Assembly (NCBI GenBank): GCA_039191605.1
Contig: JBCCXL010000008.1
Location: 1-64,000, forward strand
Direction: 5' to 3'
DNA length: 64,000 bases
DNA from: JBCCXL01 sp039191605
Lineage (GTDB): Bacteria; Acidobacteriota; Thermoanaerobaculia; Multivoradales; JAHZIX01
A program made the translations under genes and the position numbers. Within the stretch, counting starts at the first letter, position 1, and each line of letters opens with the position of its first letter. This document shows, in pieces, positions 53,496-62,271 of the stretch. Below the pieces are notes generated by a model. The model was not told the origin of the DNA. It was given only the letters and a program-made list of their open reading frames with translations, and did not search any database.

Positions 53496-55937
53496 ATGGG
53501 TTCCCTACTTCAGGACCTGCATTACGCGGTCCGATCCTTCGCGCGTCAACCTGGGTTTACCGCGATCGTATTCCTCACCCTCGGCTTGGGTATCGGCGCC
53601 AGCACCGCGATCTTCACGGTGGTCAACTCGGTGCTGCTAAAGCCGCTGCCTTACGAAGACTCAGACCGCCTGGTCAAGGTCTTCGAACAGAATCTCGAGC
53701 GCGGCTGGGCCTGGTATTCGGTATCACCGGCCAACTTCCTCGACTGGCGGGAAAAGAGCTCCGCCTTCGAGGATCTCGCCGCGTACTCTCTGTACTCCGG
53801 GACTGGCTACAACCTGACCGGAGACGACGGCGAGCCGGAGCGCATCGAGACCACCGCCGTCACTCAAGGCTTCTTCGAGATCTTCCGGGTTCAGCCAGCC
53901 CAGGGGCGCACCTTCAGCGCCGCGGAAGATACCGACGGGGGAGAGAAGGTCGTGGTGCTTTCCCACGGCCTCTGGCAGCGCCGCTTCGGTGCCGACCCCA
54001 GAATCCTGGAGCAATTCATCGAGCTAGATTCGGTGCCCTATCGTGTGGTGGGCGTCATGAAGCCGGGCTTTAGTTACCCCGGCTCAACGGATCTCTGGCT
54101 GCCGCGAGCCTTCACTCAAGAAGAGCGCAATCAGCGCACGGTGCGCACCGAGAACGTGGTGGGACGGCTGTTGCCGAATGTCTCTCCGGAACAGGGACAG
54201 GAGCAGCTCGACGCCATCGCCCAGGGCCTGGAACAGGAGTATCCGACCTCCAACGCGGGCTTTACCATCGTGCTCTTCACCCTCTACGAGCGAACGGTGG
54301 AGAACCTGCGGCCGGCCCTGCTGCTGCTGCTGGCGGCGGTCGGTACTCTGCTGCTGATCGCCTGCGCCAACGTCGCCAACCTGCTCCTCGCGCGGGCCTC
54401 TGCTCGCCGAACGGAGCTGGCGGTGCGGGGGGCGCTGGGCGCCGGGCGCAGTCGGCTGGTGCGCCAGATGCTGATCGAGAGCCTGGTGTTGGGGCTCGGC
54501 GGCGGTCTTCTGGGCTTGGTGGTGGCGTGGGGCAGCGTGAAGCTGCTGGTGGCTCGGGCGCCGGCCCATATTCCGCGAGTCGAGGAGATCGGTATCGATC
54601 TCCGGGTGCTGCTCTTCGCCCTACTCAGCGCCGTGGTCACCAGTCTGCTCTTCGGCCTGGCACCGGTGGCCCAGGGCTTCACCAAGAATCTCTTCGAGAC
54701 GCTCCGCTCCGGGGGGCGGAGCGGGGCCGGCGGCGGGCTGTTGCGGCAGGGAGTGGTGGTGGTGGAGGTCGCCGGCGCCCTGGTGCTCTTGGTGACCGCG
54801 GGCTTGATGATCCGCTCCTTCCTCACGGTGATGGCGGTGGATCCCGGGTTCGAGCCCAAAGGGGTGATGACCCTGCAGCTCTCGATGGCCGAAAGCCGCT
54901 ATCCGGACATGCGCGGCCAGGCGGAGATGGTGCGCCAGCTGGAGTCGGAAGTCACGGCGCTACCCCAGGTGGAGGCGGTGGGGGCAACCTCCTGGCTACC
55001 CCTGGCAACGGCGCAGGATTACACCTTCGACTTCTTCCCCGAGGGACGTCCGCCGGATTCTCTCGACGACGTGCTGACCACCGGCTTCCGGGCGGTTTCC
55101 CCCGACTACTTTCAGGCCATGGGCATCGACAAGGAGTTGGGCCGCTTCCTCACCCCGCGGGATCGGGACGGCGCGCTGAAGGTGGCGGTGATCAACCGCA
55201 CCATGGCGCGTCAATATTGGCCTGATCAATCCCCCCTCGGGGCGCGGGTGGTAGTGGGAAGCCTGCTGGCGGATTCCTTCCCCAATCTTCCGCTGACGGT
55301 GGAGATCGTCGGCGTGGTGCAGGACGTCAGTCAGCAGGGGCTGGACCGAGCCCCGGGCCCGGAGCTCTTCGTGCCGCTGGCTCAATACACCTTCCCGAAC
55401 GTCTATCTCACCGCCCGGGCGCAGAGCGGTGATGCCGAGGGATTGACCAACCCGATCCGCAACGGGGTGCGCAACGTCGACCCCTTTCAGCCGATCTACG
55501 ATGTCCAGAGCATGGAGGAGCGGCTGGCTGCATCGGTTTCTCAGCCACGGCTGAATATGCTGCTGCTGGCGCTCTTCGCGGCGGTGGCTCTCTTTCTCGC
55601 CGCGGTGGGCATCTATGGCGTGCTCTCGTATTCGGTGGCCCAGCGCCGCCGGGAAATGGGATTACGTATGGCCCTCGGCTCCAGTCGAAGTGGAGTGCTG
55701 AAGCTGGTGGTGCTGGAGGGTCTGAAGCTCGCCCTGGTGGGGCTGATCGCGGGAACGGCCTCTGCGCTGCTCTTCGCCCGCTGGCTGAGCAGTCAGCTGT
55801 ATGAGGTCTCCCCCTTCGATCCCTTTACTCTCGGCGCTGTGGTCGCTCTGCTGGCGCTGGTTTCCTTCATCGCTTCGGTGGTTCCTGCGCTGCGGGCGAG
55901 CCGGGTGGACCCACTGGTGGCCCTGCGCTACGACTAG
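53496..55937 (+). CDS. Orphan FtsX/MacB-type ABC permease (acidobacterial duplicated orphan permease, ADOP-like)
   Basis: 813 aa with GGAGG 6-7 nt before the ATG at 53496. The opening LLQDLHYAVRSFARQPGFTAI followed by LTLGLGIGASTAIFTVVNSVLL is the hallmark of ADOP permeases, a family abundant in Acidobacteriota. A periplasmic MacB-like core domain (about 45-250) leads to a first FtsX domain (about 270-425: LLLIACANVANLLLARA, RTELAVRGALGAGRSRL), a second periplasmic domain, and a second FtsX domain (about 680-805: RREMGLRMALGSSRSG, ending DPLVALRYD). No ATPase gene is adjacent, as expected for the orphan class. It may take part in envelope transport or mechanotransmission. Its place between the biosynthetic genes and the acylase makes an export-related role conceivable. 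Confidence 0.92.
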   Translation: MGSLLQDLHYAVRSFARQPGFTAIVFLTLGLGIGASTAIFTVVNSVLLKPLPYEDSDRLVKVFEQNLERGWAWYSVSPANFLDWREKSSAFEDLAAYSLYSGTGYNLTGDDGEPERIETTAVTQGFFEIFRVQPAQGRTFSAAEDTDGGEKVVVLSHGLWQRRFGADPRILEQFIELDSVPYRVVGVMKPGFSYPGSTDLWLPRAFTQEERNQRTVRTENVVGRLLPNVSPEQGQEQLDAIAQGLEQEYPTSNAGFTIVLFTLYERTVENLRPALLLLLAAVGTLLLIACANVANLLLARASARRTELAVRGALGAGRSRLVRQMLIESLVLGLGGGLLGLVVAWGSVKLLVARAPAHIPRVEEIGIDLRVLLFALLSAVVTSLLFGLAPVAQGFTKNLFETLRSGGRSGAGGGLLRQGVVVVEVAGALVLLVTAGLMIRSFLTVMAVDPGFEPKGVMTLQLSMAESRYPDMRGQAEMVRQLESEVTALPQVEAVGATSWLPLATAQDYTFDFFPEGRPPDSLDDVLTTGFRAVSPDYFQAMGIDKELGRFLTPRDRDGALKVAVINRTMARQYWPDQSPLGARVVVGSLLADSFPNLPLTVEIVGVVQDVSQQGLDRAPGPELFVPLAQYTFPNVYLTARAQSGDAEGLTNPIRNGVRNVDPFQPIYDVQSMEERLAASVSQPRLNMLLLALFAAVALFLAAVGIYGVLSYSVAQRRREMGLRMALGSSRSGVLKLVVLEGLKLALVGLIAGTASALLFARWLSSQLYEVSPFDPFTLGAVVALLALVSFIASVVPALRASRVDPLVALRYD

Positions 55938-56006
55938 GCCAGCCCTAGTCTACCGATCCTGATGGGCAGAGGGGGCTGCGGGCCCCGCCGATAGCCTTTC
56001 GAGTTA

Positions 56007-56037
56007 GGCCCAGTTCGCTACGGCGGACTGGGTCTTT
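56007..56037 (+). terminator. Terminator after the ADOP-like gene
   Basis: GGCCCAGT (56007-56014) pairs with ACTGGGTC (56027-56034, one G-T pair), extended by an inner CGC/GCG around TACG, and followed by TTT. It lies about 70 bp after the stop codon. Confidence 0.7.
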
Positions 56038-56079
56038 GCCTGTTGGGCCTTTGCCTGTTGGGCCTTTGCCTGTTGGGCC
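56035..56079. repeat. Three perfect 15-bp tandem repeats
   Basis: TTTGCCTGTTGGGCC is repeated at 56035-56049, 56050-56064 and 56065-56079, directly after the terminator stem, and a degenerate fourth unit follows. The first unit includes the T-run of the terminator, so the array probably grew from the terminator tail. Confidence 0.95.
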
Positions 56080-56099
56080 TTTTAGGTTCTTGGCCCTAC

Positions 56100-56436
56100 C
56101 GTCACAAGAGCCTTGGAGGCAGGAATTTATTGTGTGTTCTTTAATGAAGTCTTACTATAAAATGCAAGTGCGTTCCAACATCTAAGTTCTATAAAAAATC
56201 ACGTGATCTCTATGATGAGAGAAAGTTTGAGTTAAGCGATGTAGGTATAAGTAGATATGCACTCCTGGAGATATTATGATATCTTTTAGAGGAGAGCACG
56301 ACGGGTGCTAGAAATTCCTTGATCTGTGTACGCAATGCCCTGGGGTTGGGGCTCCAAGTCACAGACTGGCGGGCGCGATAGCGCTACGCCAACGGGCAGC
56401 TTTGGGGAGTTGCCCGATCGACCAAGGAGGTTCGAA
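56100..56436 (+). promoter_or_regulatory. A+T-rich regulatory island upstream of the acylase gene
   Basis: About 200 bp (56100-56300) are strikingly A+T-rich against the G+C-rich surroundings. Within it are a perfect 10-bp palindrome ATCACGTGAT (56198-56207), a dyad AGATAT-TATG-ATATCT (56269-56284), and several TATAAA/TAAAAT-like boxes (ACTATAAAATG near 56152). No gene fits. The island suggests a tightly regulated or horizontally acquired promoter for the downstream hydrolase. Confidence 0.5.
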
Positions 56437-59400
56437 ATGCCGAACTGTCGTCGCTTTGAGTGGAGAGCGTCGTCCAACAGGCCTGTTGATGGCTGCCCAC
56501 GGAATCATTCCGATAGTGGGGGAGCCGCTCATTCCAGGGGAAGCCGCGTCGCCGCGGTGACCTGGATCCTGGGTTGTGTCGTATTCCTTGCCCTTTGGGG
56601 CTCGAGTACGCAGGCCTACGCCCAGGAGGTCCAAATTCTCGCCGAGGGTTTGAATGCACCCGCCGAGGTCTTTCGAGATCCGGACGGGTACCCGCATATT
56701 TTCGCCGAGACCGAGCGAGACGCCTTCTACCTGCTCGGTTATCTTCATGCCGAAGATCGTTATTTCCAGATCGACTTCTACCGCCACCTCTTCGAAGGCC
56801 GCTTGACGGAGCTCCTCGGACCGGGCGGCCTGTCGTCGGACATTCAATTCCGTCAATTCGACCTCGTTCCGTCTACAGAAGCCAGCTACCGGCTGCTGTC
56901 GAATCGATCTCAGCGCATTCTGAACTCCTATGCCCGGGGGATGAACGAGTGGATCGCGCAGAACCAGCCGAGCAACGAGTACGGCGTTCTCGAACGCGCC
57001 CAGCTGCGGCCCTGGCGGCCGGAAGATTCCCTGCTCATTCTGCGGGGCTTTTCTCTTTCCTCCTTCCTCAGCCTCAGAGACTTGACCCTCACTCAGCATC
57101 TCGCCGCCTACCAGGCGGCGGGCTCTGATCAGGGCTTCGACGGCGATGCTCTCTTCCTCGAAGACCTCTATCGGGCGGCACCCATCGAGGCGGTTGCGAC
57201 CACCTACACGGCGATCAAGGGATCGGGCATCGATCGGCGGTCGTTGATCGATGAAGGGCCCGATTCCGTGGTTGCCGAAGGGAGCCGGGCGGCGCCGAGG
57301 GCTCTCTCAACGGTGCCGGTGCGCGCGGAGATTGCTGAATTGGCGAGGCAGGCGGAGCAGCGGATGCAGGCTCTGCCGGCGCTCGCCAAGGCCTTCGATC
57401 CGGCCCAGGGGGGGATCGGCAGCAATTGGTGGCTGCTTTCCGGAGAGCACACTACGACCGGCACTCCCTTCTTGGCCAACGATCCGCATCAGGCCTTGTC
57501 GATGCCGCCGGTGCTCTACGAAGTGCATATCCGAATCGACGGTCCGCGCCAGCAGCTGGAGCTGCAGGGCATCAACTTCGCCGGGCTCCCGGCGATCGTG
57601 ATCGGCTGCAATCAGGATCTGTGCTGGGGAGCTACCAACAACAACTTCGACTGGACCGACATCTACGCCGAGGAGCTGGTGGTGGATCCCGCCACGGGGC
57701 AGCCGACCCACACGGTTTTCCGCGGGCAGCAGGAGCCCCTGGTGGTCAAGGAGCAGAGCTACCTGTCCAACGTCGTGGGGGACGGTGAGCCAGATTCCTT
57801 CGAGACTCTAGCGGTGGACGCCGCCGCCGGCGGCTTGACCTACCATCTTCCGCGGCGGGCTGGAGGACCGTTGATCTCCATTGGTCCAGCGACGGACGGG
57901 GTCGCCAGCGGCCTGTCGCTGCAATATGCGGGCTTCGCCGCCGGCAAGGACTTCGACAGCTTTGCCCAGATGCATCGCGCCCGGAATATCGGGCAATTCC
58001 GTAACGCCCTGCGCTTCGCGGATATCTACTCCTTCAACTTTGCCTTTGCGGATCGCCGCGGCAACATCGGCTACGAGGTCAGCGGCGAGCACCCGCTGCG
58101 GGAAGATCTGCAGAACCTTGGGCGGGTGGACGGCGCTGCTCCTTTCCTGGTGCGCGACGGTACCGGCGCGGCTCAGAATGAGTGGATTCCGGCAACGCGG
58201 CGGGGCTTTGATCACGCTCTCCCCTGGGAGGTGCTGCCCCGCAGCGAGATGCCCTCGGCCTTCAATCCTCGCAGCGGAATCTTGGTGAGCTCCAACAACG
58301 ATCCGGTGGGAGCGACCCTGGACAATGATCCCTTCGATCAATTCCGCGACGGCGGCGGCGTGCTCTATCTGAATCGCGAATACGTCAGTCTACGCGCTTC
58401 CAAGGTAGAGCGACTGCTGCGGCAGGATCTCGCCGAGCGCCCTGAGGGGATCAGCATCGAGCTTCTGGAAGAGCAGCAGGCGAATACCGAGATGCTGGAT
58501 GCAGAGCTGGTCACCCCCTTCCTGTTCCGCGCTTTCCGCCGCGCTTCCCGAGACGGCGCGCCAGAAGTCTTGGCGGCTTACGCCGCCGATGAGCGCATCG
58601 TCGAAGCGGTGGAGCGCCTCGCGGAGTGGGATTTCTCCACTCCAACGGGGCTGCTGGAAGGCTACGATCCGGGCGATGATCCGGACGATCTGCGAGCGCC
58701 CTCGGAGGAGGAAGTTCGCCATAGCGTCGCGGCGACGTTGTACAGCGTGTGGCGAGGCCAGCTGGTTCGCCGGGTGGTGGATGAGACCTTGGTCGGCCTC
58801 GGTCTAGAGTCCGCCGCGCCGGATAGCCGCAGCGCCTTCAAGGCGACGGTGCATCGGTTGCGCAACTTCCCGCGCGATCGCGGCATTGGCGCTTCTGGGG
58901 TGAATTTCTTCGCCGTGGACGGAGTCTCCGATCCGCGGATCGCCCGGGATGTCGTGCTCCTCGAGAGTCTTTCCCGGACCCTGGATCTGCTCGCCGGAGA
59001 AGCCTTCGAGAGCGCCTTTGCGCGCTCCCGGGACTTCGACGACTACCGCTGGGGCAAGCTCCATCGCATCACCCTCGCTCACCTCCTGGGAGCCGGCCTC
59101 GGCGTTCCGGCAGTGGGCCCCTTCGGCGACCTGGCGCCGGATCTGCCGGGTCTCGCCCGGGCCGGAGGCTTCGAGTCCATCGACGTTGCCGGTCACGATC
59201 TGAGAGCGGCGGATGCGCAGAGCTTCACCTTCTCGGTGGCGCCGGGGCGCAGGGCCTACGTCAGCCTGGAGAGTGACGCGATTCAAACCTTCCAGATCCT
59301 GCCTGGCGGTGCCGAGGGAGATCCCTTCCTCAGCGGTGGCTATGTCTCTCAGATAGGCCGCTGGCTGACCAACCGCTACGCGCCAGTCACCCTCGATCCG

Positions 59401-59457
59401 CTGGTGTTGTCCCGCACCGCCAGCGAGACCCTCAACTTCGAGCCCGTGACGCCCTGA
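56437..59457 (+). CDS. Penicillin acylase family Ntn hydrolase, exported
   Basis: 1006 aa. The start is the ATG at 56437 because AAGGAGG lies 6-7 nt upstream; the open frame begins earlier but lacks a site. A long n-region (about 37 residues) precedes a hydrophobic core (VTWILGCVVFLALWG) and a STQAYAQ cleavage region. Family features: the alpha-chain has HAEDRYFQIDFYRHLFEGRL; the autocatalytic cleavage site is GGIGSNWW, which makes Ser329 the N-terminal nucleophile of the beta-chain; LANDPHQALSMPP and the ATNNNFDWTDIY segment (oxyanion Asn) follow. Members hydrolyse amide-linked acyl groups from penicillins, acyl-homoserine lactones or lipopeptide precursors. It is about 200 residues longer than the usual 750-850. 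It is the only hydrolase near the FAAL-started synthetase. Confidence 0.9.
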   Translation: MPNCRRFEWRASSNRPVDGCPRNHSDSGGAAHSRGSRVAAVTWILGCVVFLALWGSSTQAYAQEVQILAEGLNAPAEVFRDPDGYPHIFAETERDAFYLLGYLHAEDRYFQIDFYRHLFEGRLTELLGPGGLSSDIQFRQFDLVPSTEASYRLLSNRSQRILNSYARGMNEWIAQNQPSNEYGVLERAQLRPWRPEDSLLILRGFSLSSFLSLRDLTLTQHLAAYQAAGSDQGFDGDALFLEDLYRAAPIEAVATTYTAIKGSGIDRRSLIDEGPDSVVAEGSRAAPRALSTVPVRAEIAELARQAEQRMQALPALAKAFDPAQGGIGSNWWLLSGEHTTTGTPFLANDPHQALSMPPVLYEVHIRIDGPRQQLELQGINFAGLPAIVIGCNQDLCWGATNNNFDWTDIYAEELVVDPATGQPTHTVFRGQQEPLVVKEQSYLSNVVGDGEPDSFETLAVDAAAGGLTYHLPRRAGGPLISIGPATDGVASGLSLQYAGFAAGKDFDSFAQMHRARNIGQFRNALRFADIYSFNFAFADRRGNIGYEVSGEHPLREDLQNLGRVDGAAPFLVRDGTGAAQNEWIPATRRGFDHALPWEVLPRSEMPSAFNPRSGILVSSNNDPVGATLDNDPFDQFRDGGGVLYLNREYVSLRASKVERLLRQDLAERPEGISIELLEEQQANTEMLDAELVTPFLFRAFRRASRDGAPEVLAAYAADERIVEAVERLAEWDFSTPTGLLEGYDPGDDPDDLRAPSEEEVRHSVAATLYSVWRGQLVRRVVDETLVGLGLESAAPDSRSAFKATVHRLRNFPRDRGIGASGVNFFAVDGVSDPRIARDVVLLESLSRTLDLLAGEAFESAFARSRDFDDYRWGKLHRITLAHLLGAGLGVPAVGPFGDLAPDLPGLARAGGFESIDVAGHDLRAADAQSFTFSVAPGRRAYVSLESDAIQTFQILPGGAEGDPFLSGGYVSQIGRWLTNRYAPVTLDPLVLSRTASETLNFEPVTP

Positions 59458-59495
59458 ATCACTAGGGATTCTCGTTGCGGCGTTCGATGACCCCG

Positions 59496-59535
59496 ACGCC
59501 GGCCGTGGCCCTTTGCCGCGGCCGGCGTTTTCTTT
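59496..59535 (+). terminator. Rho-independent terminator after the acylase gene
   Basis: ACGCCGGCCG (59496-59505) pairs perfectly with CGGCCGGCGT (59519-59528), followed by TTTTCTTT. It lies about 40 bp after the acylase stop codon. Confidence 0.9.
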
Positions 59536-59838
59536 GTCGGGGCCTCACTCGAGAGAGATCGCGGGAAGGCGCTCTACCGAAGGCCGCCACCGGCAGGAGA
59601 TGTGGTAGTCTCACCGGCGCCGTACGCCATCCTCTGGCACTCGTGCGCCCGACGCTACCCTTCCTCCCCCCGCTGCTTCATCGCGCAGGATTCTCGCCTC
59701 GAGCGCTTTCGTTTCGAGTCCAACCTCGCCCTATTGAGCGGCTCCACGCTGTCACGCTACGTCGTGGGTCCGCGGCGAGTTTTGTCATCACTCCGCCGCG
59801 TACAGCCTTCGCCACGTTTCGAGGAGAGACCCTTCGCC
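59536..59838. other. Intergenic region, no gene supported
   Basis: These 303 bp hold an open frame continuous with the next gene (from 59602), but its translation is Arg/Ser-rich with no recognisable features, and a better start with GAGGAGA lies at 59839. It is probably the promoter and untranslated leader of the next gene. I see no clear operator or RNA structure. Confidence 0.5.
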
Positions 59839-60570
59839 ATGAGCGATCGTTTGACTCAGAAGGAAATCAAGCAGGAAGACCAATTCGTCTCCACCGTCGA
59901 TCGGGTCCTGCATTTTGTTCAGGAAAACTTCCGCGCCCTGGTGGCCGGTATCGTCGGCCTGCTGGTGCTGGTGCTCCTGGTGGTCGCCTGGTTCAATCAC
60001 CAAGCTAACCGCCGCGCCGCTTCGGTCGCCGCCTTGGCGGAGGCGACGGAAGCCTTCCAGGCTCCGACGGGGGACCTGGCGGCCAACGCCGACGGGTTGA
60101 GCTTCGAGACCGACGAGGCCCGCCGCACCGAGGCCCGCACTCGCCTCGAGGCGGTGCGTTCCGATTACTCCGGCACGGACTCCGCGGATATCGCTCTCTA
60201 CTACCTGGCGAACCTGGCCGTAGAGGAAGACGATCTGGACGGCGCTCAGCAGCTGTGGAATGAATTCCTCGATCGCGCCGAGCCCTCCTTCCTCACCGCC
60301 CAGGCGCGAATCAACCTTCTCTCTGCCCGCCGGGCCGCTGGGGATTCCGCGGCGGTAGAGGAGGATCTGCGCTCGATGCTCGACTCGGACACCTCGAACT
60401 TGCCCCAGGATCTCGTGCTCTACGAGCTGGCCAAGACCCTCGAGGACCTGGAGCGCGGTGAGGAGGCGGCGGAGCTCTATCAGCGATTGGTGGAGGAGTA
60501 CCCCCGCTCCGCTTATTCCGCCGATGCCCGGCGCCGCAGTCTTGCCCTCGGCGCCAGCGCTATCGGCTGA
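59839..60570 (+). CDS. Membrane-anchored tetratricopeptide protein, YfgM/Tpr_21-like
   Basis: 243 aa. The start is the ATG at 59839, preceded by GAGGAGA about 9 nt upstream. A short cytoplasmic N-terminus (MSDRLTQKEIKQEDQFVSTV) leads into one transmembrane segment (about 32-53, ALVAGIVGLLVLVLLVVAWF) and then a periplasmic TPR domain with helices such as ADIALYYLANLAVEEDDLDGAQ and DLVLYELAKTLEDLERGEEA. The YfgM family works with the periplasmic chaperone network and the Sec translocon, and is usually encoded near housekeeping genes. It is followed 24 bp later by the nucleoside phosphorylase frame, so the two may be co-transcribed. Confidence 0.85.
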   Translation: MSDRLTQKEIKQEDQFVSTVDRVLHFVQENFRALVAGIVGLLVLVLLVVAWFNHQANRRAASVAALAEATEAFQAPTGDLAANADGLSFETDEARRTEARTRLEAVRSDYSGTDSADIALYYLANLAVEEDDLDGAQQLWNEFLDRAEPSFLTAQARINLLSARRAAGDSAAVEEDLRSMLDSDTSNLPQDLVLYELAKTLEDLERGEEAAELYQRLVEEYPRSAYSADARRRSLALGASAIG

Positions 60571-60593
60571 TCTTCGGTCGCCTCCCCAGGGAG

Positions 60594-61958
60594 GTGAGCC
60601 TCACTCCGCGACCCGCTCTCGCTCCTGACGGGGGTGGGAGCGCTTACCCTTTGGTGATTCCGGTGCCCAAGCCCTATCGCATCCTGGCCTCGAAACGAGA
60701 CGGTGAGCCTCTCCTGGACGAAGCGATTCATGAGGTCGCCTCGGCGGCGGCGGATGGCTCCTGGAGCGATGCTCAATTAGGAGCTTTCCTGATGGCGGTG
60801 GCCATTCGGGGGCTCGATCGCCGCGAGACGGCGACCCTCACCCGGGCGATGCTCGAGTCCGGCGAGAGCTGGGGGCTCAGCGAGCTGGTGCCGGGCTTGG
60901 TGGACAAGCACTCCACCGGCGGAGTGGGAGACAAGGTTTCTCTGATCCTCGGCCCTCTGCTGGCCGCCTGCGGAGTGCCGGTAGTGATGCTCACCGGCCG
61001 TGGCCTGGGGCATACCGGTGGCACCGCCGACAAGCTGGAGGTCGTCCCCGGCCTCGACCTCGCCCTGACCCGGGCGAGAACCCTCAAGCTGCTGGACAGC
61101 ACCGCCCTGGCCATCGGCATGGCCACGGAGAGCATCGCGCCGGCGGATCGTAAGCTCTACGCGCTGCGGGACGTCACCGGAACGGTGGAGTCCATTCCCC
61201 TGATCACCGCCAGCATTCTGTCGAAGAAACTCGCCACCGGCGCGGCGGCCATCACCTTCGACGTCAAGACCGGAAGCGGTGCCTTCCTGCCGGACCCGCA
61301 GGACGGGCGGGTGCTGGCGGCTCTACTGGTGGAGACCGCCGAGGCGGTGGGCATTCACGCCTCCGCTCTGCTCACCGACATGAGCCAGCCCTTGGGTCGG
61401 TGGTCGGGGCATAGCGTGGAGCTGCGGGAGAGCCTGGAGACTCTAGAGGGCCGCGGGCCGCAAGATCTGACCGAGCTCACCCTGCGACTCAGCGCCGAAG
61501 CGGCGCGACTCGCCGGGCACGCCGAGGTGGAACGCGAGCGCCTTCAGCGGGCGCTGGAGGATGGCTCCGCCCGGGAGCACTTCGATCGCTGGGCGTTGGC
61601 CCAGGGGGCGAGCGCCGACTGGTTGCAGAAGCCGCAGTTCTCGGTAGCGCCGCAGGCGGTGAGCGCCGAGGCGCCGAGGGCGGGCGTGGTGTCCGCCGTA
61701 GCGACCCGACAGCTGGGCTTCCTGCTGGCGGAGGTCGGCGGCGGGCGGCGGGTACCGGAGGATTCCATCGATCCTGAGGTGGCCCTGGAGACTTTGGTTC
61801 GCCTTGGCGAGCCGGTGGAGGTCGGGCAGCCCCTGGCTCGACTCTGGGTACAGAGCGTGGATCACAGCGCGGAGCTCGCCGGCCGTCTGCGGGAATGCTT
61901 CACCATCGCGGATTCCGGTGAATCGCCCCGTCTGATCCAGGATCGCATCTTGCCCTGA
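60594..61958 (+). CDS. deoA: Pyrimidine-nucleoside (thymidine) phosphorylase
   Basis: About 454 aa, close to the family's usual 430-440 plus a short extension. It catalyses phosphorolysis of thymidine or uridine to base and (deoxy)ribose-1-phosphate in pyrimidine salvage. Key motifs: KRDGEPLLDEAI near the N-terminus, LVDKHSTGGVGDKVSL (phosphate and substrate site), GRGLGHTGGTADKLE, ITASILSKKLATGA and FDVKTGSGAFLP. The C-terminal alpha/beta domain ends near FTIADSG. The start is uncertain: GTG at 60594 has its GGGAG too close, while TTG 60651 or GTG 60654 fit a start nearer the conserved KRDGE segment. It probably shares a transcript with the TPR protein. Confidence 0.93.
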   Translation: MSLTPRPALAPDGGGSAYPLVIPVPKPYRILASKRDGEPLLDEAIHEVASAAADGSWSDAQLGAFLMAVAIRGLDRRETATLTRAMLESGESWGLSELVPGLVDKHSTGGVGDKVSLILGPLLAACGVPVVMLTGRGLGHTGGTADKLEVVPGLDLALTRARTLKLLDSTALAIGMATESIAPADRKLYALRDVTGTVESIPLITASILSKKLATGAAAITFDVKTGSGAFLPDPQDGRVLAALLVETAEAVGIHASALLTDMSQPLGRWSGHSVELRESLETLEGRGPQDLTELTLRLSAEAARLAGHAEVERERLQRALEDGSAREHFDRWALAQGASADWLQKPQFSVAPQAVSAEAPRAGVVSAVATRQLGFLLAEVGGGRRVPEDSIDPEVALETLVRLGEPVEVGQPLARLWVQSVDHSAELAGRLRECFTIADSGESPRLIQDRILP

Positions 61959-62271
61959 CGACTCACTGCTTTTCCTGAGCAAGCTGCCTATCCCAGGCAA
62001 GCTACTTGTCCTAGACAAGCGGAAGAACCCCGCTCTCTCGCTGATGGATAGCGCGCGGAGCAGGGAAGCGCCTGCACTGTGCGACCGGCAGACCTCGCAG
62101 GTGCGGGAACCTTAGAGACTAGACCTGCTGGCAGCTTCGGCTCGGTCTACCGGTGGGGGAGGGGATCGATTCGAGACTTTCCCGCCCCGAGCGGATAGGG
62201 CCCGAGTGGATAGGGCCAATGAGCGAGGCCAGCAGACGGAGTCAGCAGGGTGGAGGGGGTGGTCCGCCGCC
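61959..62271. other. Intergenic region between convergent genes, with hairpins and a 15-bp repeat
   Basis: No gene is supported in these 313 bp. AGCTGCCT pairs with AGGCAAGCT (61982-62003, one bulge), and a second hairpin CTTGTC-CTA-GACAAG lies at 62005-62019; together they may end transcription of the phosphorylase gene. CCCGAGCGGATAGGG (62186-62200) and CCCGAGTGGATAGGG (62201-62215) form a 15-bp tandem repeat. Confidence 0.45.

Noticed and set aside
56326..56436. Earlier start for the acylase gene
   Set aside because: There is no ribosome-binding site, whereas AAGGAGG precedes the ATG at 56437 at ideal spacing.
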